Origin: Phytophthora hibernalis
Taxonomy: Eukaryota; Oomycota; Peronosporomycetes; Peronosporales; Peronosporaceae
NCBI GenBank assembly: GCA_012656075.1
Contig: JAAKBF010000217.1
Location: 62,001 to 126,000 of the forward strand
Direction of reading: 5' to 3'
Length of the DNA: 64,000 nt
Part shown: positions 42,368 through 51,991 of the stretch, one piece after another
How positions within the stretch are numbered: position 1 is the first letter of the stretch
Layout of the letters: every line of letters starts with the position of its first letter
Program-made: the position numbers and the translations under genes
Notes under the pieces: model-generated
Seen by the model: the letters and a program-made list of their open reading frames with translations, nothing else
Told to the model about the DNA's origin: nothing
Databases searched by the model: none

Positions 42368-43240
42368 TGTCGTGTAGGAATATGCAGAAAATATCACTAC
42401 CGAATGGTATGAGTTCACCAACAACACTCGCTTCCCTCACAACGGTCAACGAGCGTTGGATCAATACCTGAAGACCAGGAACGATTCCTTACACCGGGTT
42501 GGCTGTAAACCCTCTGTACACCTAGGTTGTATTAGGTCAACCCAAAACCGGCACCACTAGCCACGAGCGGGGCTAGGATGCAATATTGCGCTTTCGCGCG
42601 AACCCCGCAGTCCCTCAGAAGGAAGGGTACCGCCTGTCAAGTCTAATACGGGTTTGCCAAGGTAAAACCTCGGCGGGTAGTAAAAGATATCTGGAACACT
42701 CAGTTCCACTATAATATATGGCGAACGACGCTTCTCGTCGCTCCCAACACTCGGCCACTCTAATCGCTTGGACTGACCAGCAACAAACCCTCGGTTCAAT
42801 GTACCTTAGGCTCGCTGATCAGCGTCCCACAAGCCGAGCGTATCCAGACCCTAAGATAAGCTAGCTAGACTTACCGAAGACGGACTTAACCCTTGGTGCC
42901 TTGGGGGACTGCTGATTTATTTCTGTTGATCTATGGCTCTGAGAGCCTCTGTAGTCAATCATATAGCTAGTCCTATACGTAAATACAAATATCCAGTGTG
43001 AACAGATCCCAGTATGCGATCCTGTACCCGGCTCTATAAGACCGAGGGTACGGAACTGAAATGGGTACAAACGAGGGTTCGTACCCTCGGCCGGGAATTT
43101 ATTATAGCCTCGGTCACTAAACTGCCCTGGTCACTGCCGCGCGGAGAATGTAATCTGCCAATCGGAGCACGCTAATCACCTTCCTTCAGCAAGGGCAACC
43201 TTGCCGACTGGCGACCGAGCGCTCAAAACCCAACGCCACA
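42368..43240 (-). repeat. 5' LTR of element D
   Basis: An 873-bp copy of the LTR family. Plus-strand ends are TGTCGTGTAGG and ACGCCACA. On the minus strand it is followed by the primer-binding site, which fixes its role as the 5' LTR. GAAG follows at 43,241-43,244. Confidence 0.87.
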
Positions 43241-43244
43241 GAAG

Positions 43245-43690
43245 TGGCTAGGCAAGACATAACTATTTATGGTCCGAGTTTGTGTTGGTACATAATAGTG
43301 CTTGCCAGTTAAGCCCGTTGAGCGTGATGGCTACAACTATGTCGTATCCTGCGTTTTAGATACGTCTTCTGCTTCGGCTGGAGGGTATGTAGTATGTTAT
43401 AGCTTCCTGTGGCCTAAGCGTAGAAAAAAATGACCGATAGCCCAGTCAAGGAGTTAGCGTTCAACTACATATATATCAACTACGGTCTACTCAACAAGGT
43501 GGATGACCATGACTACTTAGATGGCAATCTAAACAACTTTGACGACTTGGATATCTGCTCAGAAAATGAGAGCAACGACAGTGAAGTTCATGAGGAGGGG
43601 TAGCAGTGGCTAGTCGAGAGGTGTTTGAATTAGTTTCAGCTAGTAGTAACGATGAATACGAGGAAAAATTAAATCGTACAGCTTTCAGGC
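43245..43690 (+). other. unassigned DNA with one short acidic ORF
   Basis: Only one small frame stands out: ATG 43,430 to TAG 43,603, 57 residues, acidic (NNFDDLDICSENESNDSE). The next 75 bp, past the stop, keep a similar character (SASSNDEYEEKLNRTAF). It could be the N-terminus of a dead transposase; no family is recognised. Confidence 0.3.
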
Positions 43691-44580
43691 ACACGTACAC
43701 TGCGCGACAAAAGGTTTGGGACACTTGAACAAGTCGTTGTAACTCCGTCAATTTTTATCATTTGAAGGTGCGGTTTTGACACGTGTACCAGAACACGCTA
43801 GGGGGCGGGCATGCACTAAAGCTCGCGTTTTTGCACTATAGGGTGGATCACATACAAAAAACCGCTTAGACCACCGCGACACAATTTTGGGACACCTGAC
43901 CTCCATACAAAAACCTATATTAACTAAAACCGGTTGAAAGTGATATGACTAGGGATTTGTATGGTACCGAGGTACGACTATTTACCGTGTACGGTTCGAA
44001 CTCCTCCCAACTTTGTTTTGAAAACCGTTCTTCTCAAAAACTACTTGCCAACAGTCAGAGTAAAATACACCACGTAACCGCCTTGTTGAGATCTATTAGA
44101 ATACAGGCTCTTTTCTTGATTTAAGGTAAAAATGAAAATATTTTTTCAAAACCTGTGGAATAATTACCAGAGGTGCATGATTATTTAGGTCACACGACTA
44201 ATCAGGGTGAACGGTGTAGAAATCCTTGGCATGGCCCCCATGCAAGTGGCCATTTTGGCACTGCGCCAGATTAAATCAGCCATGTATCGTACATACAAAA
44301 ATCAAGTATATCGTTAGGATGGTGAAATTGATAGTACGTCTTGTTACCTTTCTTGACTATGACTTCAACGCACCAGCGGCGCATTGATTCAATGAGAGAC
44401 ATTAGCGAGGCAGTAGGAATAGCTTCACACGCATCTAACAGTGCAGCCTTTAATGGAGGCATGCGATCGAACTGTGTTCCATTAATCGAAACTCTCCTTC
44501 TCATAATGGACCACAATTCCCTATCGGGTTTAGATTTGGTGCATTAGAGGGCAATATAACGACCCGTAGGTACCCGCAGA
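43690..44580 (-). mobile_element. Tc1/mariner remnant
   Basis: On the minus strand 44,545-44,275 gives a Tc1-type transposase C-terminus: NAPNLNPI, a one-base frame loss in a short T run, then LWSIMRRRVSINGTQ, SLIESMRRWCVEVIVKKGNK and TYY. This is the N-P-I-E-N-L-W block and the final helix of Tc1 DDE proteins. The left part (43,697-43,905) carries two direct copies of a GCGACAA...TTTGGGACAC word that may be terminal-repeat sequence. Core and N-terminus are missing. Confidence 0.65.
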
Positions 44581-44695
44581 GGCGTTCGATTCGTCCACGC
44601 TCGCGCTCCGACAGCCTTGGCGTCTTCGTGATGGGTGTGGGATGCGTCTATACAGGTGGAGGGAGCTTTGCCTTAGAGAGAGGCAGATTAGTCTA
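44581..44695. other. junction segment with a 16-bp direct repeat
   Basis: GGGAGCTTTGCCTTAG at 44,662-44,677 recurs at 46,058-46,073, bracketing the LINE 3' fragment. It may be a target-site duplication or repeated LINE sequence. Confidence 0.4.
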
Positions 44696-46050
44696 TTTAA
44701 CTTATCGGTCGCAAGATGTCTGGTAAATCTTAAGCCTGGTTATCAACGCCGGTGCCTTGAACTGGTCCGGTGGTTGTACGGGGCTTGTCGCCTGAGGTGA
44801 CGGCTCTCGGGGTTGTCTTTCTAATATACGTATACAAAGCATTAGACGTGTACCTTGAATTTTAGTGTCCTCTCGTCTGCACTCCCGCTTCGCGAGAGCC
44901 CGTAGCTGCCTCATTCCGGTAATCCAGAATTCTTGAAAGCTTCCGGTTGTTGTCACTTCCTCTTGTTGGTAAACTGGTCGGTTGCGTTGGATCCACAGGC
45001 TGGTGATGCACACGCTGCTCAGTATGCGCCATATTCGCTTCCATACTCCTGCAAATATATCCGCCTCGTCGGAGTAATCGTCTGTCAGTCGCTTCACCAT
45101 GATCTTCGACAGGCTCGGTGCTCTTCGGTCGGCGCAGTTCGCTATGAATCCTTGGAGGTTGTCTAGCTCCCATCGTTCCCCGGTCCAATGACAGATGAGC
45201 TTCTGCCAGCATGCTTCTGCGCATGGGAATTCCAAAAACATGCTCCAATGTCTCCTTCGTCCCTTGACAGCATTGCAACTTTCGGCTGCTATTATCTAGT
45301 TGCCGCTCTTTGTGATGCAGGTTTAGTTGCCGTGTACACCATCCATACTTGGTACTCCGTGAGCTCCGATCGATGGGCCCATATTTGCTTTGGCGTCTGC
45401 TGCAGGGCTGCCTCTTGCCAGTCACTTGTTTGCGCTACGTGTTCTAGCTTTTCCAATATACTGGGAAGAGCAGCTCCTGTGCCTTTGTATCTGCGAAAGG
45501 CTGTTTTTTTAATTGCCAAGTGCACATGCCTGTTTCCAATCGAGTCTGGTACTTGCCATGGGAATCCGTGAAGATGCGAGTGCGCGTGGAATACGAGCCC
45601 TCCGTCTCCCTGGATGTACTGTAACTTTTTACAGTCAGCTGCCGTCCTGGGGTTTTCGATGTTGTTGTTGGCGACCTTCCGGTGAATTCCGTCGTTCATT
45701 TGTTCCAACTCAATGATTCCTCGCTGCTCGGTTGCCCGACTTTTGATGGTGCCTCTGGGTCGTCCTTCTGCGACGTACTCCCATTCATATTCGTGCTCTA
45801 GATCAGTTGGATGCCTCGGCTGCAGTGTCCTCCTTACATACCAGTCTTCTCCAATTCCAAGTTTCGAGGCACACATTAAAATCGCGATGCCCCACCGGCG
45901 TAGTTTTGCCTGCTGGTGCTTGGTCGATCCTGCGGTCGGTATTGAGTATCTTCTCGCACCGATACGCTGGATCTGTAGCGCCTCGATGGTACACGGCTGG
46001 ATCCTGTCCTATTTCCTTGTGGTGAGAATGGTGCCTTGGCTGTCAGTGAC
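44696..46050 (-). pseudogene. LINE reverse-transcriptase C-terminal fragment
   Basis: Minus-strand frames 45,876-45,292, 45,425-44,862 and 45,241-44,702. The recognisable part is the Cys/His-rich region after RT (KLNLHHKER, CCQGTKETLEHVF, then AEACWQKLICHWTGERW and NLQGFIANCADRR), typical of zf-RVT-type LINE tails. The upstream frame has YVAEGRPRGTIKSRATEQ. The RT catalytic core is absent, consistent with a 5'-truncated insertion. Confidence 0.6.
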
Positions 46051-46156
46051 CCACGGTGGGAGCTTTGCCTTAGGTAGAGGGGCCTTTCTCGTCCCTCGCA
46101 GCTTGCGAAATGCCTCCACCAGCTCTCCATCCACGCGTTTGTACCTGTGCTCCATA
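46051..46156. other. junction segment, no gene
   Basis: Contains the right copy of the 16-bp repeat (46,058-46,073), then about 80 bp without recognisable content. Confidence 0.35.
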
Positions 46157-46305
46157 CACAACTAATTTCACCATCCTAATGATATACTTTATTTTTGTAT
46201 GTACCTACATGGCTTATTTAATCTGGCACAGTGTTAAAATGGCCACTTGCATGATGCAAGTGGCCCTATGTTGCATGGAGGCCATGCCAAGGATTGCTAA
46301 CATGT
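46157..46305 (+). mobile_element. Tc1/mariner 3' end, inverted second copy
   Basis: Plus strand TTTCACCATCCTAATGATAT and the following 130 bp match, in reverse complement, 44,235-44,340 (transposase C-terminus plus 3' flank ending GGCCATGCCAAGGAT). Here there is also an 18-20-bp partial duplication around GATGCAAGTGGCC. The two copies face each other across the LINE fragment. Confidence 0.7.
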
Positions 46306-46527
46306 AAAACCAGCGCGTTAACACAAGTAGCGTATTTCTACCAATCATAGATCGAACATATCTAAACAGCGAACGTCAACTCGAAATATTACCGGTAACA
46401 GAATTACAGTCACAAAAGGGGTGGCTGATTTAATGGCGCGGAATGTACCGGTATTCCATTGAGACCGTTACCGGTACCATCTACCGGTACCTCAACGAGG
46501 TACCGCGCACCCAACTACATGCTACGC
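46306..46527. other. DRC1 3' flank with ACCGGTA repeats
   Basis: No gene. About five copies of a palindromic ACCGGTA/TACCGGT core cluster at 46,390-46,500. The same core appears at 53,900-53,915 and in the copia LTRs. Confidence 0.5.
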
Positions 46528-48802
46528 TTACTGGTAGAGCTGCATCTGTGTGGGTGGCACAATGAGGTCTTCGTTGATGGGGGCGGCTAGGTATCGCTTG
46601 AGCAGGTTCTTGAGCTCTGTGTTTTGCGCCTTCATGGCCGTCACGTCTTCGATCAACTCTTTGCGGCGTAGTAGTGCCGTGTTGTAGTGCGTCAGACCTT
46701 TTTCCAAAGTGGACATGACGCGGATCTTCTGAGCGGGGAACACCTTGACGATGTTAAGCCAGTACTCTTTCTCTGCCTTTCGGGCTTTGGCTTTGAGTGC
46801 CGCCGAGCTACCGCCTTTGGAGTTCTTCTTGCCTGGTTCGCTTTCGCCAGTGGCTGAGCGGTGAAGGATTCGCGCCACCGGAGCAGCGCGTTTCTGCTCG
46901 TTCATCTCCTGTGCAGTAAAATCAAGTACCAACACGTTAACTCGTACAGACAAACAAGAAAAGATAGCTGCAACAACGAACCTCGACAAAGCGCTTGATG
47001 ACTCGGATGACGTCTTCGGGTCCGACGACAAGCCCCTGGGATGCCGTTGACCCCTCCTTGCCAAGTGAATCGTTTTCCTTGTTGTTGTATCCACCACGTG
47101 AGCCTACAATGACCTCTTGTCGAGGGTCCTCGAAGAAGTATCCCATCAGTTTCTCCATGTCCTCTTCGTTGTCAATTCCGAGCGTACGCATGATCATGTC
47201 CGCTTTCACCAGTTCGGCCTCATCGTCTGAAAGGTTCTCGAGTGCTTGCTGCACGCTGCCATTCACCAAGAATCCAGCCTCGGAGGCAAGCATTTTCAGC
47301 ATGTACTTTAGCTTCGCGCCCGAAATTGTTTTGACTGGTGGTGTATAGGCCTCAACCGATTCATCGTCAAAGTCATCTTGATCCCGCGGATCATCGTCCC
47401 TCCTGCTACCACCTTTTTCACTTTCAGTAGAATCTGGAAGCGATTCATCCTTATTTTTGAGCTGCTTGTGCAGAGCGGCCGCATCACCTGCCTTTGCAGA
47501 ATGACTCCAGTTCCGAATAGAATGTGTCGGTGGACGCCAGGCAAGGCCAAGCTGTTGCTCATGAATGATGCGATCTGCATCCAGCAGCTTCTCGATTTTA
47601 CGTATCGCCTCCTCCTCATGCATCTGCCAGACATCGTCATATTTGTTGCTGTCGCTCGTCTCGAAGTGTGCATACTTCTTCTGTAGGTCTCGATACTGCT
47701 TCGTCAGACGCCGGTACTCCTCTGTTAGTTCTTCGTTTTGGTGCCGGTCGCGTGCATCTGTCTGATTGTACTTTGTGATGAGAGTGGCTAATGCGTCTTT
47801 CAGACGGGCTAATTTGCGCTTCTGCTGGCTCAATGTTGCCGAGTTCTCCATATCTCGCTCCGTTAGCACTCGGTAGTTATATTCCAATTTTTCAGTATTG
47901 AGCTGGTACGTTGCACGCATCTCTTCGAGCTGCTGCTCCAACGTCTGGATGTTCGTCTCCAGTTTAATCTTGAGCTCATTGTAGTCCTCAGCATCACGAA
48001 CTCGCAAGTCTTCAATTTCCTGCAAGTACTGCTCATCTCGTGTCTGCTTCGCTTCCATGTAGACCATCTCCATCTCTCGACGGCGTTCGAACAGCGAGTC
48101 GATCTCGAGTTTGGTGTTAGCGATGAGTTCGTCGCGTTCCTTCATGAATGCGTCCTCCATCTGCTCAAGTTCCAGCTCGTACTCGTCCTGCATCTCTCGA
48201 TACTGCTGACTCATGCGGTCCACCAGCTTCTCTACATCTTCTTCCTGCCCCTTGAGTGCTGTAACGTACTCTTCGTCCTTGGCCTTGAGCTGGTTCTGGA
48301 ACGCGCGAATCACAGCATCTTTCGAGGCCAAAATTTCAGAGCACGCGCGGTTCTGCAGATCCAGCTCGCTGTGCAGCTCCTGCGGCATACTGAACTCAAA
48401 CAGATCGACCCAGCGCATCTCCACAGCAGCATTTTTAGCGCCGCTATCGATCGCTTCTTGCTGCAGCTTCTCCACACGCTTGTGGCGTCGCTCCTCCTCC
48501 TCCACGCGGCGGCGGTTCTCGACATCGTCGGCTTCCACTCGGACGCTGGTAACGTGACGTATACCCGCCAGTTTCCGGCGGTCCAACTGGTTCAAACTCT
48601 CCGCTGCCTGCTGCTGGCCGCGACTCATGCTCTGCGAGTCCCCCACTTTCAGCTGCTTCTTGCGTGAGGCGTCGTCCTTGGACGCATTCCGAGCGTCGAT
48701 GCGCTGCCTTCTCACATTCACGCGGGCGTCCCGGTCGCTCGCTTCTGTAGACGGGTCCGCATGCGCCTTGGACGAGGACGCAGACGTCGAGTCGATCGTC
48801 AT
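46528..48802 (-). CDS. DRC1: DRC1, nexin-dynein regulatory complex subunit 1
   Basis: Two exons: 48,802-46,982 and 46,908-46,528, with a 73-bp GT-AG intron in phase 0, giving about 733 residues, near the 740 of the human protein. Start chosen at MTIDSTSASSSKAHADPSTE, the first ATG after a TCATTTT initiator; the frame is open further upstream but would overlap the divergent gene. Almost all of residues 100-480 is coiled coil (for example LEQQLEEMRATYQLNTEKLE). The C-terminal block LKNLLKRYLAAPINEDLIVP then PTQ is the signature end of DRC1/NYD-SP28 proteins. DRC1 anchors the regulatory complex between outer doublets of motile axonemes, implying flagellate zoospores. No disruptions seen. Confidence 0.85.
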
Positions 48803-48913
48803 CGTAAGACGAAAGCTAAAATGACGTCCGTTACAAGCCAACTTCAACCTGGAAATGGATACATTACGTATGACACATAACCTAATATTTCGCGTCTTTT
48901 TCATTTCACGATA
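48803..48913. promoter_or_regulatory. bidirectional promoter, DRC1 / MED30-like
   Basis: A 111-bp gap between divergent ATGs. On the plus strand TCATTTC (48,901-48,907) lies 7 bp before ATG 48,914; on the minus strand GTCATTTT (48,825-48,818) lies 16 bp before the DRC1 ATG. Both fit the oomycete initiator pattern (YTCANTYY). Inferred start sites would be about 80 bp apart. Confidence 0.6.
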
Positions 48914-49644
48914 ATGGATGAGCAGGTTGGCCCGCGGGCCTCCAAGAACGGGCAGCAGATGCTGTCGCACTTGCTGGCCATCGCCTACCGCGTGCTAGAG
49001 GAGACCAAGTACATGAACCTGAAACCACCGCTACGGCCCAGCTCCAAGCTGTTCGCCGCAGATGTGGCCGCGCCTGGGTCGCCCCCGCGGTCTCCCTCCG
49101 AGGCCGAGACGCCGCAGGACGAGGCGCATCCTGACGTGAACGGTCTGACTGCGGGATTCGCAGGACCCCACGCCCACGCGGGCGGCCAGGGTCACCCCAT
49201 CGTGATGCCATACTCACCCGAGGAGATCCAGGACACGTACACGAAGATTGCGGCGCTCAAGAACCAGTACATGAAGATCAGCGTCGAGCTGCTGGAAGTG
49301 GTGAAGGGGGTGGAGACGAAGGCCGAGCTGGAGCAGGACATCAAGGTGAGTTTTGGCGCAACATTTTAAGGCTGGAGTGATGATTTAATAATGTTGGTGA
49401 ACATTGCAGGATGCTACGGCGAAATTTGTGCACAGAAGAAACCAACTGCGCAAGGTCAGACGCTATTAGGCTAATGATGTGAGATACGAGCTAATGGTAT
49501 GTGTGGTTGCTGGTGAGCAGGAGGTGTACGAGAGGAACCTGGTGATGAAGGGGCTGATCAACCGAATGAGGAACCTGCAGCACTCCATTAGACTGATGAA
49601 GGGGGCAGCGCGTACCCGCCCAACATCGTCATGGAGAGCGTCTA
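48914..49644 (+). CDS. candidate Mediator subunit 30-like protein
   Basis: Three exons: 48,914-49,345, 49,410-49,454 and 49,520-49,644, with introns of 64 and 65 bp. About 200 residues. The N-terminal helix NGQQMLSHLLAIAYRVLEET, a Pro-rich linker, then YSPEEIQDTYTKIAALKNQY and ISVELLEVVKGVETKAELEQ, and a C-terminal helix NLVMKGLINRMRNLQHSIRL. The layout (N-terminal helix, coiled coil, final K-x-L-I-x-x-x-R-x-L-x-x-x-I helix) is like MED30 of the Mediator head/core. The match is by pattern only. A one-base loss in the G run at 49,599-49,604 is likely: the alternative frame ends naturally in YPPNIVMESV at 49,644, whereas the read frame runs on to about 49,655. Confidence 0.45.
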
Positions 49645-49736
49645 GAATTCGTTAAGGGATGGTGCTGCCACCAACGTGTCTTCTTCAATTTAAGCTTTGC
49701 AGCGCTGCACAACATTTAAAGCAATCCTTCTTGTGG

Positions 49737-51612
49737 CTATCCATATACCACTGGCTGAAGTCGGCCTGTAATTTCGAGTTTGGTGAGTTCTCGCTGTAAT
49801 GACTGCTGAGAGCTCATGACCTCCCGAGCATACGCTACGAGCTGTGTGACAGCATGTTGGAGCACACCGTTGTCCTTTTCGAGCCCTTTGGTGCGCGCTT
49901 GGGTTTCCGCTGCAGAACTTTGGCAGGAATCCAAACAACTTTCCAGCTCCTTGCACTGCTGAACAAGACTGAGAAACACATAATACGCGAGACAGAATAA
50001 AGGTTGAGTCAAGGGAATACTACATACTACAGATCCAGTTACAACCAATGCAGACATACTCTGTTCGTTGGCAGCGCTCGAGCACCAAATCGCGTTTGAG
50101 ATTCCAGCTCGCCGAGATGGCCTGTTCCTTGCGCCTTTCACTACTCCGAAAAGCGCCCACAACGTTGTGGAGCTGCAACATAGTCGTCAGGGTATTGTCA
50201 TCTTAACGAGTTTGCACAACCTTAATTACTACCTGTCGTCGGGCAGCAATCACAGTCGCTTGAAGTTCTCGATTCCGCTTCCCGTACTCACGCAGCGCCC
50301 GTCCCAGCGAAACCTCACTTTAAAAACATCGTGTCGAACATATACATGCAGATCAGTTGCAGCCCCGACAAACTGTTCGATTGTACACTAGGATCACCAA
50401 CCGATTACGACTTGTCACCATGTGCTTGTTCATACCCTCCAGCTCGTAGCAGAACCGCGTTAACGTGTCTTGAAGAAGAGTAAGTCGCTTTTTGGTCCGG
50501 ACGAGCATAAACACTAGCTCCCGCTCTGACGACTCCAACGATTGAGCACGACGCCCCAGTCCTCGGTTCACATTAACGAGTTCAGAATACTTTTCGCCAC
50601 ACTGCTGCAATAGTCGATCCCGCTCTGCGATCAGCAGCTTGGTCTGAAGCAATTCCTCGGCAAGTAGTTGGCATGTCTCTAACGCTTCGCACACCCGTTC
50701 GTCTAGCTTTCGACTGCGTATCTGCTCCCATTCTAGCTCATGTTGCAGCGCAATGTTGTTATTCAGCAAATGTGCTGCGTGCCTCTGATCTTCAGCTCGC
50801 TCTACGGCAGCACTTCGCCCCGCTAAAACCTGTCCCTCTTTAAGCTGCTGGATCTGCTGATTTTGCTGGTCAATCAACCTGGTCTGGAATTGCAGTTGCG
50901 CAACCTGCTGCTGAACAACGCCACCCAGGTCCTTCAAGCGATGCTGCTGCGAGTGGGTCTGCACAGGTAGCTCCTCCCCTCCCGATTCACTCTTGCGTTT
51001 AGACACCAGCTCTTGCTGGGCGCTCTCAAGTGCTTTCTGCATCGCGCGCGCGTCCGTTGCAAGTTGCATCACCTCCTGTCGGGCAAGTTGCAGCTGCTTC
51101 TGCACCTCGTCTCGAGCAGCTTCAGCCGCCTTCAGCTCAATAATCCGCGCGTGGACGTCCTCACGCAGGACAACCTCCGCCTCTCGCAGCCTTCTCAGCT
51201 CCACAGCCAGCAGCTCGTTCTTCACAAGCGCCTCAGCTGCCGAGTCCACCGCCTGGTTCACTGCGTCCCGAGCCGTGGCGAGCTGCACGCGCTGCGTCTC
51301 TGCCTGGGACCGCAGCTGCTCCACTGTGGCGCAAAGACTGCGGCCCACCTTGTGCGCCTTCCGTAGCTTCGCGTCTCTCGTGGCCAGCGCCGCGCGCAGG
51401 TGCTCCAACTTGTCGCAGGTGGAGGCGAAGCGCTCGCTGTCCGCGTCATCTCGCATGGACAGGACCGAGAACGCCAGCGACGCCACACTGCTGGCATCAC
51501 TTCCGCGTCCCTCTAAGGCCCCGACGTCACAACCCGCCAGCCCCTGTCGCAGCAGCTCAATCTCCTGCTGCTGGTGCTCCAACACCGCGAGCCACTCGGC
51601 GCTGCAGTCCAT
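49737..51612 (-). CDS. coiled-coil protein of unknown function
   Basis: Four exons that join without a frame break: 51,612-50,402, 50,317-50,233, 50,172-50,060 and 49,968-49,737, GT-AG introns, 546 residues. Starts MDCSAEWLAVLEHQQQEIEL. It is nearly all predicted coiled coil: QLRSQAETQRVQLATARDAV, QVAQLQFQTRLIDQQNQQIQ, RRKEQAISASWNLKRDLVLE, then QQSLQRELTKLEITGRLQPV. No enzyme motif, signal peptide or membrane segment. The neighbourhood (two genes from DRC1) and architecture would fit a centriolar or axonemal protein, but that is speculation. It converges with the MED30-like gene (93-bp gap) and is divergent from the RRM gene. Confidence 0.75.
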
Positions 51613-51776
51613 GAGGAGTGATGGTCAAGTGCAACTTGCGTTTCGAGCGTCTCCTATCATTGGCTGAAAAGACCTCCTTTCAGCCACTCGCTGACAACCT
51701 CCTGCCCGCGAGGGAGTGGAAGGGAAGCGGGGGCAATGCATTTCGCGAAAAGGCCGACGGGAGACATTCACAGTCT
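51613..51776. promoter_or_regulatory. bidirectional promoter with CCAAT box
   Basis: 164 bp between divergent ATGs. ATTGGCTGA at about 51,659 is a CCAAT box on the minus strand (TCAGCCAAT). Minus-strand TCACTCC (51,621-51,615) just before ATG 51,612 fits the initiator pattern; on the other side GCATTTCGCG near 51,738 is a weaker candidate for the RRM gene. Confidence 0.45.
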
Positions 51777-51953
51777 ATGGAGGGGCTGGGCGTCGTGTAC
51801 GAGCAGGAGGAGCCCGCGGTGGACGCGGCCAGCAACCAGCAAACACCCGCAAGCGACCACCAGGCGACCGCGGCGACCCACGAGGCCGAGGACGACGACG
51901 AGATCCGCGCACTGGCCGGCAATCCGGACGATCTGGACGCCCACCCGCATCCG

Positions 51954-51991
<38 letters not shown>

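Larger units (their letters stand above)
30364..43240 (-). mobile_element. Full-length but rearranged Ty3/gypsy element D
   Basis: A 12.9-kb element in minus orientation. 5' LTR 42,368-43,240; PBS on its inner side; gag start at 42,268; Pol C-terminus (integrase, chromodomain) at 36,330-34,949; antisense ORF 31.2-34.6 kb; PPT and 3' LTR 31,178-30,364. Both LTRs begin and end TG...CA and are bounded by GAAG. The block from gag-C to RNase H (37,650-41,630) lies in plus orientation, that is, inverted relative to both ends. Family A/D. LTRs differ by many substitutions and an indel, so it is not young. Confidence 0.75.

Noticed and set aside
45188..46165. Plus-strand ORFs of 127 and 150 residues across 45.2-46.2 kb
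   Set aside because: Opposite strand of the LINE RT tail, which has a recognisable Cys/His region; the plus frames show none.
51618..51776. Upstream ATG (51,618) as start of the RRM protein
   Set aside because: It would put the N-terminus inside the 164-bp divergent promoter, over a CCAAT box; the ATG at 51,777 begins the acidic, low-complexity N-terminus more naturally.
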